This document shows positions 44,073-55,087 of a stretch of DNA of 64,000 bases, one piece after another. Positions within the stretch are counted from its first letter, which is position 1, and the number at the start of each line of letters is the position of its first letter. The DNA is taken from positions 1,984,001 through 2,048,000 of the forward strand of contig WJXW01000003.1 in NCBI GenBank assembly GCA_015832175.1, read 5' to 3'. The position numbers and the translations under genes were made by a program. The notes under the pieces are model-generated. The model was not told the DNA's origin, searched no databases, and saw only the letters and a program-made list of their open reading frames with translations. The stretch comes from Paraphaeosphaeria minitans. Its lineage: Eukaryota; Ascomycota; Dothideomycetes; Pleosporales; Didymosphaeriaceae.

Positions 44073-44738
44073 CTAGTCCTTGACTGTTTCACTCTCACTC
44101 GCCTCAAGATTGGCCGACTCTCCTCTCATGTATTCTGCCACGCGGAAACATTTTTCGTTGAGATCTGCCAGCCGTCTTGCATGTCGGAAGTTCTTGGCCT
44201 TCTCTTGCGCGAGCTTTCGCTTCAATGCCTCGATCTCCTGGTCTTGTAAATCGAGACGCTCTCGTAGTTCTAGGTTATGATCTTCCAGCTCACTCTTGTC
44301 TTCCTGGAGGAGATCGAATTCGTTCTGGTGCGCAAGAATCGTCGCTTCCAATTCTGTCGTCCGTCAGCTAACGTATGCAGAATTATGAGGCCTGGATGAT
44401 ATACCTTCCTCTCGAGCTCCCAGCAACTCTACCCTCGACTCATTTTCCTCACCCTCGGTCGACTTCGTCGAAAGCTCTTGCTGAAACGTCTCTAATTGCG
44501 CTTGAGATTCATCAAAGATGCTATCCAGCATCTCGTGAATTTTCGCTTGATTGGCTGAGACCTGCATCCACTGTCTCGGGATAAAAGATTAGCGCTTGCG
44601 TTTGATCGGTATCTTAGAAGGAGGACTCACTGCCAGGCGTGAGCGATCCTGGGCTGACCTAACAACTCGCGAGTCATTGCCTGCTTGATGTACTGCAGCT
44701 CGAGACTGCTCGCGCGTGGACTGTCTGGTGCGGGCCAT
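44073..44738 (-). CDS. Coiled-coil protein A, 184 aa, 3 exons
   Basis: Not recognised. Exons 44631-44738, 44405-44570 and 44073-44353, with 60- and 51-bp introns having consensus ends, sum to 185 codons. The N-terminus is basic and polar (MARTRQSTREQSRAAVHQ). From about residue 75 onward the chain is a continuous heptad-rich helix (EEELEATILAHQNEFDLLQEDK and onward through LELRERLDLQDQEIEALKRKL) ending near residue 165 with a short acidic tail. No membrane segment or catalytic motif. A second gene of similar build (46765-47579) and a broken relic (45447-45880) lie just downstream in coordinate order, all on the minus strand, so this looks like a small local family. Function unknown. Confidence 0.72.
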
Positions 44739-45446
44739 AGCAACTCGAAACTTTCAAGCGGAGGTGGGTGAGGAAGCTCTCGGGACTGAAAGTGGAGGTT
44801 AATATACAGACGTGTTGTAAAGAGAAGGGACGTTTGTTTGCTCGCTAGTTGGGACTAGATTCTAGAAGGTGAAAGCAGTTGAGGTGAAAGTGAAGGCTAC
44901 AGTCCGTAGTCAGTACGGCAGCGCACAGGGACCATAATTTCGCCGTAGTAGCACGGTTCGTATTGTGGTCTTTTTGTACACAGATTGATCACTAGGTATG
45001 TGAACAGTGCTACTACAGTGAAACTACGGTCCCCGTGCGCTGCCGTACTGACTACGGACTGTTGCAAGCGCTGCAGTGAAGCAGATAATTACCTAAGTAT
45101 TAGTGAATCGATGCTAACATTGCTTCTTACTATCCCAAAAGTTGCAAGCGGCGCGGTCTCCATGTTTCCCACCGTATATACTGTATAATGCTGCCCGGTT
45201 GAAAGTTCGCCTGATCAAGATGTGGCCCGAAAGCTCCAGAGAAGTGGCGCGGCACCTCCATCCCAGCCAGCAAACCTCAAGCTAGTCCGGAATCCTGTGA
45301 TTTCGTTCTGCAGCCCACTATGTGTTCCGTTGTCGCTGTGCCGAGAAGAGCGCAAGGCATGCTGAAAATCTTCAGAGGCTGTAAGCTGAGCTTCGAATGC
45401 CAATCTCGAAATTTCACGCAATGTCGACGCAATGTCGACGCAATGT
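44739..45446. other. Intergenic with hairpin element
   Basis: Contains the inverted repeat at 44899-45062 and an 11-bp tandem repeat (GACGCAATGTC, about three copies, 45415-45446). An open frame at 45215-45421 on the minus strand is not supported. Confidence 0.5.
44899..45062. repeat. Inverted repeat with 56-bp arms (MITE-like or hairpin)
   Basis: Left arm 44899-44954 begins ACAGTCCGTAGTCAGTACGG; right arm 45007-45062 is its imperfect reverse complement ending CCGTACTGACTACGGACTGT. Both arms share the CAGCGCAC core and the GTAGTAGCAC/GTGCTACTAC inner end. The loop is 52 bp. No long direct target duplication is evident outside the arms. Structure is that of a small non-autonomous transposon or a transcribed hairpin. 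Confidence 0.85.
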
Positions 45447-45880
45447 CTAGTTTGCTAGTGCAAACAAGCTCTCCAGATCGAACAGGAGATCCTCGACCGC
45501 AATGGAAGACGTGGTCAAGTCGTCCGTAGTCAGCAGCTCTCGGATCATCTCAAGTTTATTCTGCGCCGCCTGTGACGCCCAGTTCCTGGTCTTCTCCTCT
45601 TCGACTTGGCCACTTAAATGCTGTGTATTCTCTTCTTTCTTCTGATTGTCGTAATGGAGAGTAACTATGCACTCGTTCTGGGCTTTCTTGTCATCCCCGA
45701 GTCGACGGTTCCACGCTTCCAGCTTTCCGATCGCTTGCGTCTTGCTGCGAGAGCCGTCCGCATGTTTTTCTGGGCCTCAGACTAGTAAAAAGTACACGTT
45801 TGCTTCTTGGACGATAGGAACTTCTCCAACTTGTTAATTTGTAAAAGAGCTTTCTTAAGCATTCGCTTGGTATCCGAATG
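45447..45880 (-). pseudogene. Broken coiled-coil protein relic (B)
   Basis: Helical, heptad-like sequence in two frames. An upstream frame reads MLKKALLQINKLEKFLSSKKQ, meets a TAG at about 45783, then continues SEAQKNMRTALAARRKRSE. After a frame change near 45725 the other frame continues GKLEAWNRRLGDDKKAQNE and LSGQVEEEKTRNWASQAAQNKLEMIREL to a stop at 45447 (LESLFALAN). One nonsense codon and one frameshift break a gene that resembles its neighbours A and C in composition and orientation. Extent at the 5' end is uncertain. Confidence 0.5.
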
Positions 45881-46764
45881 GGGGGAGCGGGACGTTTAAA
45901 TTACTTTCTTCTACAACACGATTTCAGTAATTGTCTGTATTGAGCGAAGAAAAAAAAAGAGCTTTACTATAATCATGTGACATTCTTCCATGCGGGCGCC
46001 GGCGAGTCGGATGCTGCGTCTTGTTTGGGAGCCATTGCCACCGTAGCCCAATACTTATCATAGGCAATGGAGAGGACAGAGCCCGTGCGGGGTTCGCGTT
46101 TAAAGAGGAGAGGATAAGACATTAGAGGTGTCCGGTCTAAGCTATACACCGTAAAGTAGCCTACGACGCCTTTACGTAGCGGAGTAGAGAAGAAAGTCCG
46201 ATTTGAAAGTGCTTTGTCGTTTGACTCAGCTATGGGACTTTATGAAAGCGTGAGAGACTTTGGAATCACCTGAAAGCTCTGTGTTATTTAACGAAAAAGA
46301 TGAGCATGGAGACAGTCCTGGGGGAAAGTCTGGAAACATTATGAAACGGATGGTAGAAAGGGCTCTCCGAGCCTTTTGCATTATGGCCAGTCCTGTGACA
46401 ACACCATTAATTCGAGATTTCCATTGTTCCCCATACTGATTACCAAAAGTAATCTGTAGCAAGGCATGCATTTCTTGACCCGAGAAAGGTATAGATGAAG
46501 AGATTCCACCGTCGAAGAAGCTGAAGTAACGCAGAGTTGCACTCAACACCGCATACTTCTCCTATACCACGAACTCGGCTCGAGCATCCGACCGACATAA
46601 CAGATTGAACGATAGCATCATGCAGCAGTATCATGCAGCAGTACGCCCATTCATGGAGACCTGCAAACACCGCCTTGGAGTGCTCCTTATCATCGCCTCC
46701 GAGGAAGATGCAAGGTTCTACTGGATCCATAATCATGCGTACTTGAAGAAGTGCCTTGGTTGTC
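45881..46764. other. Unassigned interval between coiled-coil relic and gene C
   Basis: A minus-strand frame of about 88 codons (about 45963-46229) with no start codon near its 5' end reads SNRTFFSTPLRKGVVGYFTV, later RTGSVLSIAYDKYWATVAMAPK, and looks like real but orphaned protein sequence. Overlapping minus-strand frames up to 46823 have no recognisable family. I suspect a second relic but cannot assign it. Confidence 0.35.
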
Positions 46765-47579
46765 TCATCCGTCCAACTCAATAGGATCATTCCTCGTACC
46801 CTCATGTGCCTGGCCATTCTCAAGACTGCTAATGCATTTAGTCATGCTCAGCAAGCACTTCCTGATCTCGAGAACCTGCCTCAACGTGGCTTGACGCGGC
46901 TTGACCTTGGCCTTGGCCTTGGCCTTGGCCTTGCGGTCAGCGAGCCGTCGGTGGATTTCGGCGATGCGACTCGCGTGGATTTCTGCATCGGCCTGAAGAC
47001 GAGAGATGGTGTCCCGCAACTGAGTGTTCTCCTGCCTCGACGACTCGAGATCAACGCGGGCCGCTTCACGCTCGCGTTGGAGCCGAGAGGCAGAAACGAC
47101 CAACAGCTGATTTCCGACTCGTAGCTTGGCCGTCACCTCCTGAAGGCGATTGCACTCCTCGCTTTTAGATCCTAGGTCGCTTCGGGCCCCGTCGCACTCT
47201 GTCTGCAGCACGGTGGCAGACTCGTGCAGTATTTGCTTCTCCACATGGGCGTCCGCTACGAGCTCTTGCAGATATTCGTATTGTTGTGCTTGCAAAGCAA
47301 GCTGCTCTCGTAGATTATCGCATTCTTTGTTTTTGGAGACGAGCTGTCCTTTTACGACATCGATGATGGTCTCTGCGGCGGAAAGCTTCCTGGTGAGAGC
47401 AGCATGGAAGTCGTGTGCTTGTTGCTAACCATGTACGCTAGTATCTCTTACTTGACAACAGCCATGAAAAAACTTACCGCTTTGTGTATAAGGTCATCCG
47501 AAAGTTGCATAAGGCGCGGCTCATGGACTCTGTTGTTATTTTTACCCTCATGAGGGGCGGGCTGTGGCGATCGCGCCAT
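46765..47579 (-). CDS. Coiled-coil protein C, 253 aa, 2 exons
   Basis: Exons 47478-47579 and 46765-47424, joined across a 53-bp intron (47425-47477); 254 codons in all. Like protein A it begins MAR and a polar N-terminus (MARSPQPAPHEGKNNN). From about residue 35 to 190 it is one long coiled coil (HAALTRKLSAAETIIDVVKG, LREQLALQAQQYEYLQELV, LGSKSEECNRLQEVTAKL, ENTQLRDTISRLQADAE). It then has a (Lys-Ala)n repeat, KAKAKAKAKVK, encoded by a GGCCTT hexamer run at 46903-46932, and an acidic C-terminus. No membrane segment and no catalytic motif. Might be structural or a tether; function unknown. Confidence 0.72.
46903..46932. repeat. (CTTGGC)n hexamer repeat in gene C
   Basis: About five copies of the hexamer, encoding the Lys-Ala repeat of coiled-coil protein C on the minus strand. 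In-frame, so length variation would be tolerated. Confidence 0.85.
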
Positions 47580-48188
47580 AGCTTCGAATCAACAACGCAG
47601 GTGGTAGGTGTAGAGACTTTGTGTGCGAGGAGAAGACCTAGGAGTGCAGCGACGTTAGCGTGGGTGCCTGATCCGTTTGCGCGCTATGTTTAGAGCCAGA
47701 GAGTGAGGTGCTGATACACGGTGCACGAATGGTCCGAGTGAATCGTTCCGCGGTAACTGCTCTCAACACTCCAGCCATTGAGCCCCACTGAACTGGAAAT
47801 TAGTCTCCCTTGTCTTCGACAATCAGGTTCTCGCGACAGTCGCAGTTTATACCGTCGTCGTACCTCTACATACCGGACGGTAGATCGCAATTCGGCATGC
47901 TCATGTCGATCTCATCTTAGAAAGAAGTATGGCTCCAACAGAGCCGACATGCTCAGCTTCTCGCTTGTCAGGCAAAGGAGCAATATGTGGAAAGCAGCTG
48001 AACAGTATTCGTGCAGGTAGAGACTATTGTTAATGGCATATACATCCCTCTTCCTTGTGACCTTCCGAATCATACAAAGAATAACTTAGACCTTATGGCC
48101 ATCCTCATGGTCGACCTGGAAATGGGTAGCTTTGGTAATGCTCATGAACTTGGGACCCGTCATGGGATGCTGGCCCTCAAGCGCAAAT
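47580..48188. other. Intergenic
   Basis: Upstream of coiled-coil gene C. Short frames only; no gene or repeat supported. Confidence 0.45.
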
Positions 48189-49130
48189 TTATCGCTCTCC
48201 GATCGAATTGACGATCTTGCGCTCGGACTCTGAGCAAGAAATGTGACCAGCCTCCTTGCTGCTGATGGCAGTGCCACCAATCGTGAGAGTTGACCTAGAG
48301 ACTTGAACAGATCTGTATGCGCTGATGTAGCTTGACTTCCAGCTGAACTTGTTGGCGGCGACTCGGTACAGTGGGCGTAAGGTAGGCATCGAGCCAGAAG
48401 TGATGGCCAAAATCATCTCTAGCTCGGGCCACATGGCGATGGAACGGTGGCGTAGAGAGATTTGGGGTCCCTGAAGATTGTGACGTAGCCTAGGCGGACT
48501 ATGACGGCTGGGTTTACACTGTCAAAGATATCAGCGGCCGTCAGGAACATGGGTGTCCAGAATGCTCACACGCATGCCATGGTCAGAATAGGGATGCGAG
48601 AGAAACTCTAATTCCGGCTCATATTCAGGCCCTTGATGAGGAAGACCGGGAAGATCGCGAAGGTGAAGTCGCAGACTACGAAGATAGCCGACATCACATG
48701 CGTGAAAGCTATGATGATGTCCAAGCTGATGCATGTACCTTTCTCTCCAAGTGCTCTGGTCCAGAAGAACTGATCGTACAAATGTTGCGAGAAGGCCGCA
48801 GAGGAAGCCCATTACGATGCTGATGCAGGTGGCCGTGTGGGTGACAACGCGAACCGATTCCTGGGTTGTTGGCGTGTAACTGAATAGAGACAGGCCAACG
48901 GATTTTCTGGCACCAATCATACACAAGCAGTATGAGAAGTGATAAACCCATCAAAACTGGAAACCAGCGTTAGTGGAGAATCATCTCCAGTGGCTTCGAG
49001 AAAGCTTCAACGTACCCTTGCTGCCATGATCATACTATCAGGTTTGAGGTCTTTTACAAGCCTGAAAGTGCCTTTCAGGGCATCACCGATAGCGCAAGTA
49101 GCGAACATGGTGTGCATGGGCTGAGCGAAG
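48189..49130 (-). pseudogene. Rhodopsin-domain (SAT4-like) membrane protein pseudogene
   Basis: Pieces of a seven-helix SAT4-like protein occur in order but in different frames. MFATCAIGDALKGTFRLV is at the 5' end (about 49110), followed by a hydrophobic IVMGFLCGLLATFV helix, then QFFWTRALGEKGTCISLDII (about 48750), AFTHVMSAIFVVCDFTFAIFPVFLI and KGLNMSRN ended by TAG at about 48612. RIPILTMAC, VIVRLGYVTIF and, in another frame, MWPELEMILAITSGSMPTLRPL follow to a stop at 48189. The FTFAIFPVFL and TLRPL phrases are typical of the family. At least one stop and two frame changes cannot be removed with plausible introns. Distinct from the intact rhodopsin-domain gene at 34.6-35.9 kb. Confidence 0.62.
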
Positions 49131-50545
49131 AGCATCCATACATCGTCCTAGCCGAAAGCTCTAATGATGAACGCCCGCACGCAGAGTCATAATGCTATAG
49201 CTATGCATCGCTATGGAGAAGAAAAGTCCCTCGATCTATCCAGGCATGTCAGACAAGTATGGACTAGTCAGTCGGTGAATTTGTACTTGGATGAGCTCGG
49301 TAGGGCGACGTCTGATTTACATACCCAGTTTGCTGGATGTATAACGAGTGGCTGCAAAATGAGGTCACGGAGGGCAGCTCCAAAAGAGTGAGTAGCTTTG
49401 TGTGCTACGAATACTCTGTATCTTAAAAACCTAAGAGGAAAGGCTGATAAGCTCGGCAGTGTGCCCCTAGTGTAGAGTGCATAGTGCAGCACATTTGCTA
49501 GCCCTGATCCACATCTTGCAGCTCGATAACTACTGCTGAAAGGGAGCCCAGGCCCAATGCGTCAGATCTTATGGAAAGCGAATTGTAACTTCCTGTCAAC
49601 ATGCTGCACCGGCTGACAGAACTAGGGTTGACAAGCGTGGCCGATGATCGATGACTAGAGCAACTCTATCTTGTCTTCAGCTAAATCACCGTATCTAGTG
49701 TTGTCAGATGAGTATAAGATCCCCTGCGCACTCCTCATTGAGCCCCGTACCTTTGCACATCATACGACTTGAGCAGAGGTGATGCGTGAACGACCTGTCT
49801 GCTCATCCCGTCTTGAAATTATGCCCATGCATTAATGCGAGCCGCCCCCCACTTAGCAGTGCAGGTACCAAAGCTGTAGCCAAAACTCTATGTTGCGCCC
49901 CATATTAATCATGACTCGAGGTCACGGTGAACATCATCCATCAGAAAGATTGATGAGAATCCAAGCGCCTTGTGCGTGCGATTGTGTTCTACCTACTCCC
50001 TACGGTACACACCTACCTACATCTGAATGTGTCGTCTCCGCTCTTGGAGTCGTCCCTCGGTCCGTTCGTGGCACCTCGGGATCTTTCCGAACCAAGTTGT
50101 CTCGTGTGGAAGCTTGCCGTCTTTACCTACCAGGGATCTACCCCACCGCATGTGGTTCGTCGATCAACATAGGTAGCGACAAGAGGCCTCAGCCTTTTAT
50201 GCCCCACCTCGAAACGTGGCTCGTTCCGGCACTAAGCAAATCGGCAATTTAGCGACACGATCTCGCTGCAGTCTTTCCCACAATAGGGAGAGAATTGAGG
50301 CCCCGGGTACGAGAAATAGGTGGTTCGGATTGGCTCATTTAGTGCGCTTCGGAGCTGGCTCCGATGGTTCTTGGAGAGCACCAGATGGAAGCAGGGGGCA
50401 AGGCTTTCAGAAAGGGGAAGGGGAGCTTTGAGAGGAGTTACGCTTTAATTCATTGCATCTGCCGAGTCAATCCTAACCTCGACTGCCCAAACAGAGGTAT
50501 AGTACACCATCTATCATACAAGTGACATGGTCGCAGCAGTGCTCA
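49131..50545. other. Gene-poor interval
   Basis: About 1.4 kb with short, overlapping frames only. No gene, repeat or RNA gene recognised. Confidence 0.45.
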
Positions 50546-50983
50546 TCATACACCGTACCTAAACTCTCGCACCTTCTTCTGGTAATAGTACGAAGCCAGC
50601 AACCCCGTAGCACCCAGCGCTATCGGCACCGGCGCTCGGCCTCCTGTCTTGATAATCCTTGGGACTGCCGATCCGAGCAAAGCGAGGCTGTTCCCCAGCG
50701 CAAGTTCTGTACCATAGTCCTTGTTTTCTTTGATCCGGTACCCTTGAGCAACGTCAATAAAAGTTGCGCAGGATTCTGTGTTTGGAGGAATACCCACCAG
50801 CGTAACCGTACGAGGCGCCGAGCACAAGACCTGCAACGAGCGATGGTGTTGAGCGTGTGCGGAGATAACCGGCCGTTCCGCCAACTGACACTGCAACGGT
50901 TGTCAATGTTACGTTCGCGAGATCTCCTTTGCTGTGGCTTGCTTACGGAGCCCAGCGAGCGTGAAAGATGGGTGTTCAGCCAT
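50546..50983 (-). CDS. TMEM14 family small membrane protein, 108 aa, 3 exons
   Basis: Exons 50947-50983, 50798-50890 and 50546-50742, with 56- and 55-bp introns, give exactly 109 codons. The spliced protein begins MAEHPSFTLAGLL, then VGGTAGYLRTRSTPSLVAGL, LGASYGYAGY and RIKENKDYGTELALGNSLAL, and ends GGRAPVPIALGATGLLASYYY with a KKVREFRYGV tail. This is the TMEM14 (UPF0136) fold of four short helices. Animal TMEM14C sits in the inner mitochondrial membrane and helps export protoporphyrinogen for haem synthesis; fungal members are less studied. The frame of the last exon also runs on upstream into the introns, but without a valid start. Confidence 0.9.
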
Positions 50984-51662
50984 TGCTTTGATGGTATGAG
51001 ATCGATTGTTGATGCAGCTGCGAAAGATGCGATTGGCGACTACCGTACGTTCTGAGGAAATGCATTAGTCAGCGGCACGTGCCTCGGTCTGTGTCATAAA
51101 GAGAGCGACATAACGCAATGCCCAGCGTTCTGACATTTCTCGAATCAAAAATACAGAACATAATCTTACTGAAAGGATTTTCGATTTTGGGTTCAGGGAC
51201 TTTTCTCCTCGCCCGGCGTACCGTAGTCGGAATCAAGCATCGTCAAAGGGGAAAGAACCAGCCAGCCCATTGAAGAGAAACGCTTCACCTTGCGAAGTCG
51301 TTCACGGCCACCACGTCGCCGCAGATGCCTATCGTGCTGTAACCAGTGCCACATGGGCTCTTTGTGAACCGGTAATAGACATCTTCGACAAATCAGCGCA
51401 CTGTTGAAGACTTCAGAGTCGATCATTGAATCCATTAGATGGCTCGCTATCCATACCCAAATGATGACCCAGCGGAAGACCATTGGCACGAGGCGCAAAC
51501 AGACAAGAAGTGATATCGCAGACAAAAGACACGAGCATGATGCAAGAAGCTTCACTCCATGTGTCAATCAATGTTGATCCAAAAAAGTCCTTCCACTCGC
51601 CCAAGGCGACGTACTTTTTCAATCTTCCGCATTCGACATCTCGTACACCCATCGATCACCAT
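50984..51662. other. Intergenic
   Basis: Upstream of the TMEM14 gene and of a doubtful plus-strand gene. Nothing else supported. Confidence 0.45.
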
Positions 51663-52242
51663 ATGAGCCAACTTCACCCTCAACCCCCTCTACCCAGCCA
51701 ACATCTCAACACCCCTCAATCCCCGCGAAGCCTGATCTCGAGGCACCAGCGCACCCCCAGCGTCTTCAACAGGTACTTATCGCGCCACGGATACCTACGA
51801 TACCCCCCAGCTTACACCAACCTCAACACCTTCCACGACCACCCGTTACAGCAGTTTGCCCCAACGCAAGCCACCCCATCTCTTCGAGCGGTTTGCATTC
51901 CCAAGTTGGCTCTTGGAAAGGATGACACCGTTACCCACAGGATGTGTCCCGTTTCCGATCAATCAATCTGCAATCAGCGGTGCAAGCCCCAGTGTCGCTA
52001 ACGTGATATCCCGTAGACAGGCTTCGCGTTTAAATACACTCGACGCATACGTGTGCTGTTTCAAAAGGCAAGCGACGACTCTTACCTGCTGCCTCAGCGT
52101 AAGATCACTCGGCTCATCGCACACAAATTGCAGATATCGTGATATTTCTTCTACGTCCGCTCCGTGGACGTCAAATCCCCTTCCATCTCTCAATTCCTCG
52201 CCCCCGATCCCTTCTCGTCCCTCGCTCAATAACATTAAATAA
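51663..52242 (+). CDS. Possible small unknown gene, 2 exons
   Basis: Doubtful. An ATG at 51663 opens MSQLHPQPPLPSQHLNTPQS to TPSVFN. A GT..AG interval (51773-51851) would join it to SSLPQRKPPHLFERFAFPSW and LLERMTPLPTGCVPFP, which have a believable globular look. The last about 80 residues of the frame (to 52242) are less convincing and may include a further intron or be untranslated. No family recognised. The splice is chosen only because it links the two protein-like segments. Confidence 0.32.
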
Positions 52243-52948
52243 CAACAAGCCATCGAGCGCATGCATGGCTCCCATAGCTCATCCACCGCCCGAAACACCC
52301 GACCCCACCCAGAAGCTCCAATAAAACATCCCTTTTATCCAACATATGCAGTGAAGTACGCGTAAAGCAAAGTAAGAAGCCCGCCGAAGCATACGGTCTG
52401 CACATACGTGCGAACACTGCAGCGGATGGAGAAGCAGATTAGAATGCACAACGCGGGGGTCTGGTCAGCGCCTGTCCAACCGTCAAGAAGCCAGAAATAG
52501 AGGTCCATTCCAAAAGTGTCCATCCAATTTTATACAGCGATGCATACGAGAAGGCCGTGATATACATTGGCGCCGTAAATAGTTGTAACAGGGTCGCCAG
52601 CAATATAACCATCCCAGTGTAGATAAGACAGGTATTGCTTGTCTCGTAGAGGAGGTGCATGTGAAAGAAAGTCCAAGCGATTGGAAGTGATAGCCGGCAG
52701 CAGTTCCGAACGCAGGTGCAAGTACTGATTACTTAGGTCGTAGGTAGACGCCAGACACCGACGCAAATGCAGCAAAATCCGATCTTTCTGAGGCGCAGTC
52801 GGAAACGCAGCATCGCTTCAGGTGGTCCAAAGTGAAAACGCGTATATTACGTGTTGCAGCGGTAGTTCCAATAGGGTCGTGTTCATGGGCGCGTTCAGCT
52901 AGGGAAGTATAATTTGATAGAAAACTTTCTCTTCCAGTTGCCCGTTCA
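52243..52948. other. Intergenic with a membrane-like frame
   Basis: On the minus strand, 52335-52523 reads a hydrophobic frame (MDLYFWLLDGW, then CILICFSIRC and TVCFGGLLTLLYAYFTAYVG) and 52439-52660 another (MVILLATLLQLFTAP). They could be parts of one small membrane protein, but I found no splice that joins them convincingly. Confidence 0.3.
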
Positions 52949-55087
52949 TCAGCTCTCGCAACCGTTCATGAACGAGTTCTTGGGCCAGTCGTACTTGGTT
53001 CCCGTCCAATCCGTCAGATTGGGGTTGGCATATGGCTCGGGATGTTTTCTAATATACTCCGTAGTGGGGTAATCCTTCGGATCACAAGTGAGAACCTGGG
53101 TGTCATCATCCGGATCCTGGTAGATACGAATGTAGTCGATTCGCATGGTTGCAGGGAAGAACTTCGCAAGCGCCTCGAGATTGATGGCGGCAAACGAGTT
53201 GGACATGCCCAAGTTGGCGATGATAGACATGGGTTCCTCGGGGATCTTGCGCTGGCCAATGTTGCCGTTTGGCCCGATGGATGCGGCTTGCATACTCCAA
53301 GTAGGCGAGTCGCCGACATACCAGGTGATGAAGCCATCATCGCCGGTCGTGTACTCGAACGCATACTTCTGGTATGATTTGCCGTTGTACCAGTCGTTAT
53401 TTAGATTCGAGAGACCTGAGAAAGCTTCCTGGAAAGGACCACCTTTGTAGGCATTCATCTCGGTGATGTGCTGATCATAGACCTCGACGAAATCTAACAA
53501 TATTAGCGAATGCGTCGAAACACCATGCTGAAAAGAACCCACCGTAGTTTGGCTGATACCAGATGTCGAAGGGGGCAATCTGAAGCGATTGAGACACCGA
53601 GCCGATAGGATTCGTCTGACCAGGGCCGAGGAAGATAACTGAACCTTCCAGGGCGTCGATTTCGGGGGCACTACGCGATTTACCAGGATTGGGATGGTCC
53701 TCTCCAACGCAAGTACACGCGGGTAGTCGCATTCCAGGGAGGTAGCTGAGACCGTCGTATGAGCTCTGGTTGGGTGTGATACCAACGTCACACTCGTCGT
53801 GGTAACTGTAGGGCCAGAGACCTTCAGTCGTACCAAGATAGCCAGGGCGCGCGAGGTTTCCCATCGTCCAAAAGCCGGGCCAGAAACCACTGACTTCGCC
53901 ACTGCCAGCTAGCGAGATACTGGCTTCCAGGTGGCCTCCCTTGTAGCAGAGCTTGTTCCACGATTGGACCATGCCGGAGCGATAGTTGAGGCCGTGATTC
54001 GCGAAGTTGGCGAACTCGAGGTTGAGCGTGCCATTGCCGGTGGAGACTGCGTCTGGTTCGTACCACTGAAAGGTTGTTAGGAGATTGCTCTCAGCTTGCG
54101 CGAACGGAGATGTACCTCGAGATCCTGCGTCGCACCATACCAGATGTCGACAGCTTGGAAATACGGATCATCACCATCGTAAAACGTACGACCTTCCTCG
54201 TTGAATTCGTCCGAGAATACGAGCTTCTGAGTTTTGCCGTTGACCGACTTTCTTTGTTTTGCCGATTCGGGAGTATCTTTGTCAATGAGACTTTTACGTA
54301 TGTTCTGCAATAACGGCTCACTTTCCTTTCCAGGAATGCAGAGCGGGTTGTTTGTGCACGGTGTCTTGTCTGACCCAGTGATGTTGTGAACAAAGGTCCT
54401 ACTCAAAGTCAGCTCACATTGCTGCGCAGCATTCAGTAATACGTACAGTATAGGATACCCGATGAACAATACGAGCAATCCTAGGGTAAGGATCACTAGT
54501 GCGCCCACGTTGACGATTCCTCTCTTGGTGAAAACGTCGCAATCTCGCTCGTTCTTCTCGTTCGGGTCAGGATTATGCAACCAGTCGTCCTTTTCCACAT
54601 CTTCCGGGAATAACAACAGCCCTGCGGAGGGCGTTATGTTGAACTTCTCCGACACAGTCTGCGTATTCAGGTCCTCTTCACTGCCCGTTCGCGAGGGCGC
54701 TCTCGAATCGTCGAAGGGCGAGGCGAACGGGCTGTATCTGGAGTCGCGACTGGCCACTGAATCCGAATCCCAACTCGTTCTCCGCGACACGGGCGGGGCG
54801 GGCGATTCATCTCGGAAGGGCCGTGTTCTTGACTTCTTGGGCGGCAGGAGGTGCTCCGCGGACGCTGCTACGGTCTCGTTCTTGTACAGCGAGGGCACTG
54901 ACGGTGATCGCAGGCCGGGGCTCGCGGACCCCGGGGCGGTGCCAGGGCGAACGGGCTGGGTTAACGAGCGAGCCGAGCTCTGGCGGGCGGTGCTCGGGCG
55001 CTGTGCGGAGGGCTCGTCGAGGATGTCCGAGGTGCCCGAGTTGAGGCGAATGTGCGGGTTGTCCCGCGGCGATAGCGGCGATGCCAT
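52949..55087 (-). CDS. KRE6: Kre6/Skn1 beta-1,6-glucan synthesis protein (GH16), 663 aa, 4 exons
   Basis: Type II membrane protein of ER/Golgi and plasma membrane needed for beta-1,6-glucan in the cell wall. Exons 54447-55087, 54116-54398, 53543-54065 and 52949-53493, with introns of 48, 50 and 49 bp, sum to 664 codons. The cytoplasmic N-tail (about 190 residues) is Ser/Pro-rich. A transmembrane helix (about 190-213, [20 protein letters not shown]) follows, then the lumenal SKN1 domain: [61 protein letters not shown] and the GH16 catalytic motif EIDALE (about 443-448). It ends at the [13 protein letters not shown] tail. The start at 55087 (MASPLSP) is preferred over upstream codons in the open frame. 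The first intron is in frame and stop-free. Confidence 0.94.
54399..54446 (-). other. In-frame 48-bp first intron of KRE6
   Basis: Starts GTACGT and ends GAGTAG with a GAGCTGAC branch-like motif 10 bp before the acceptor. Its length is a multiple of three and it has no stop in the gene's frame, so retention would insert 16 residues directly after the transmembrane helix. Confidence 0.75.
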
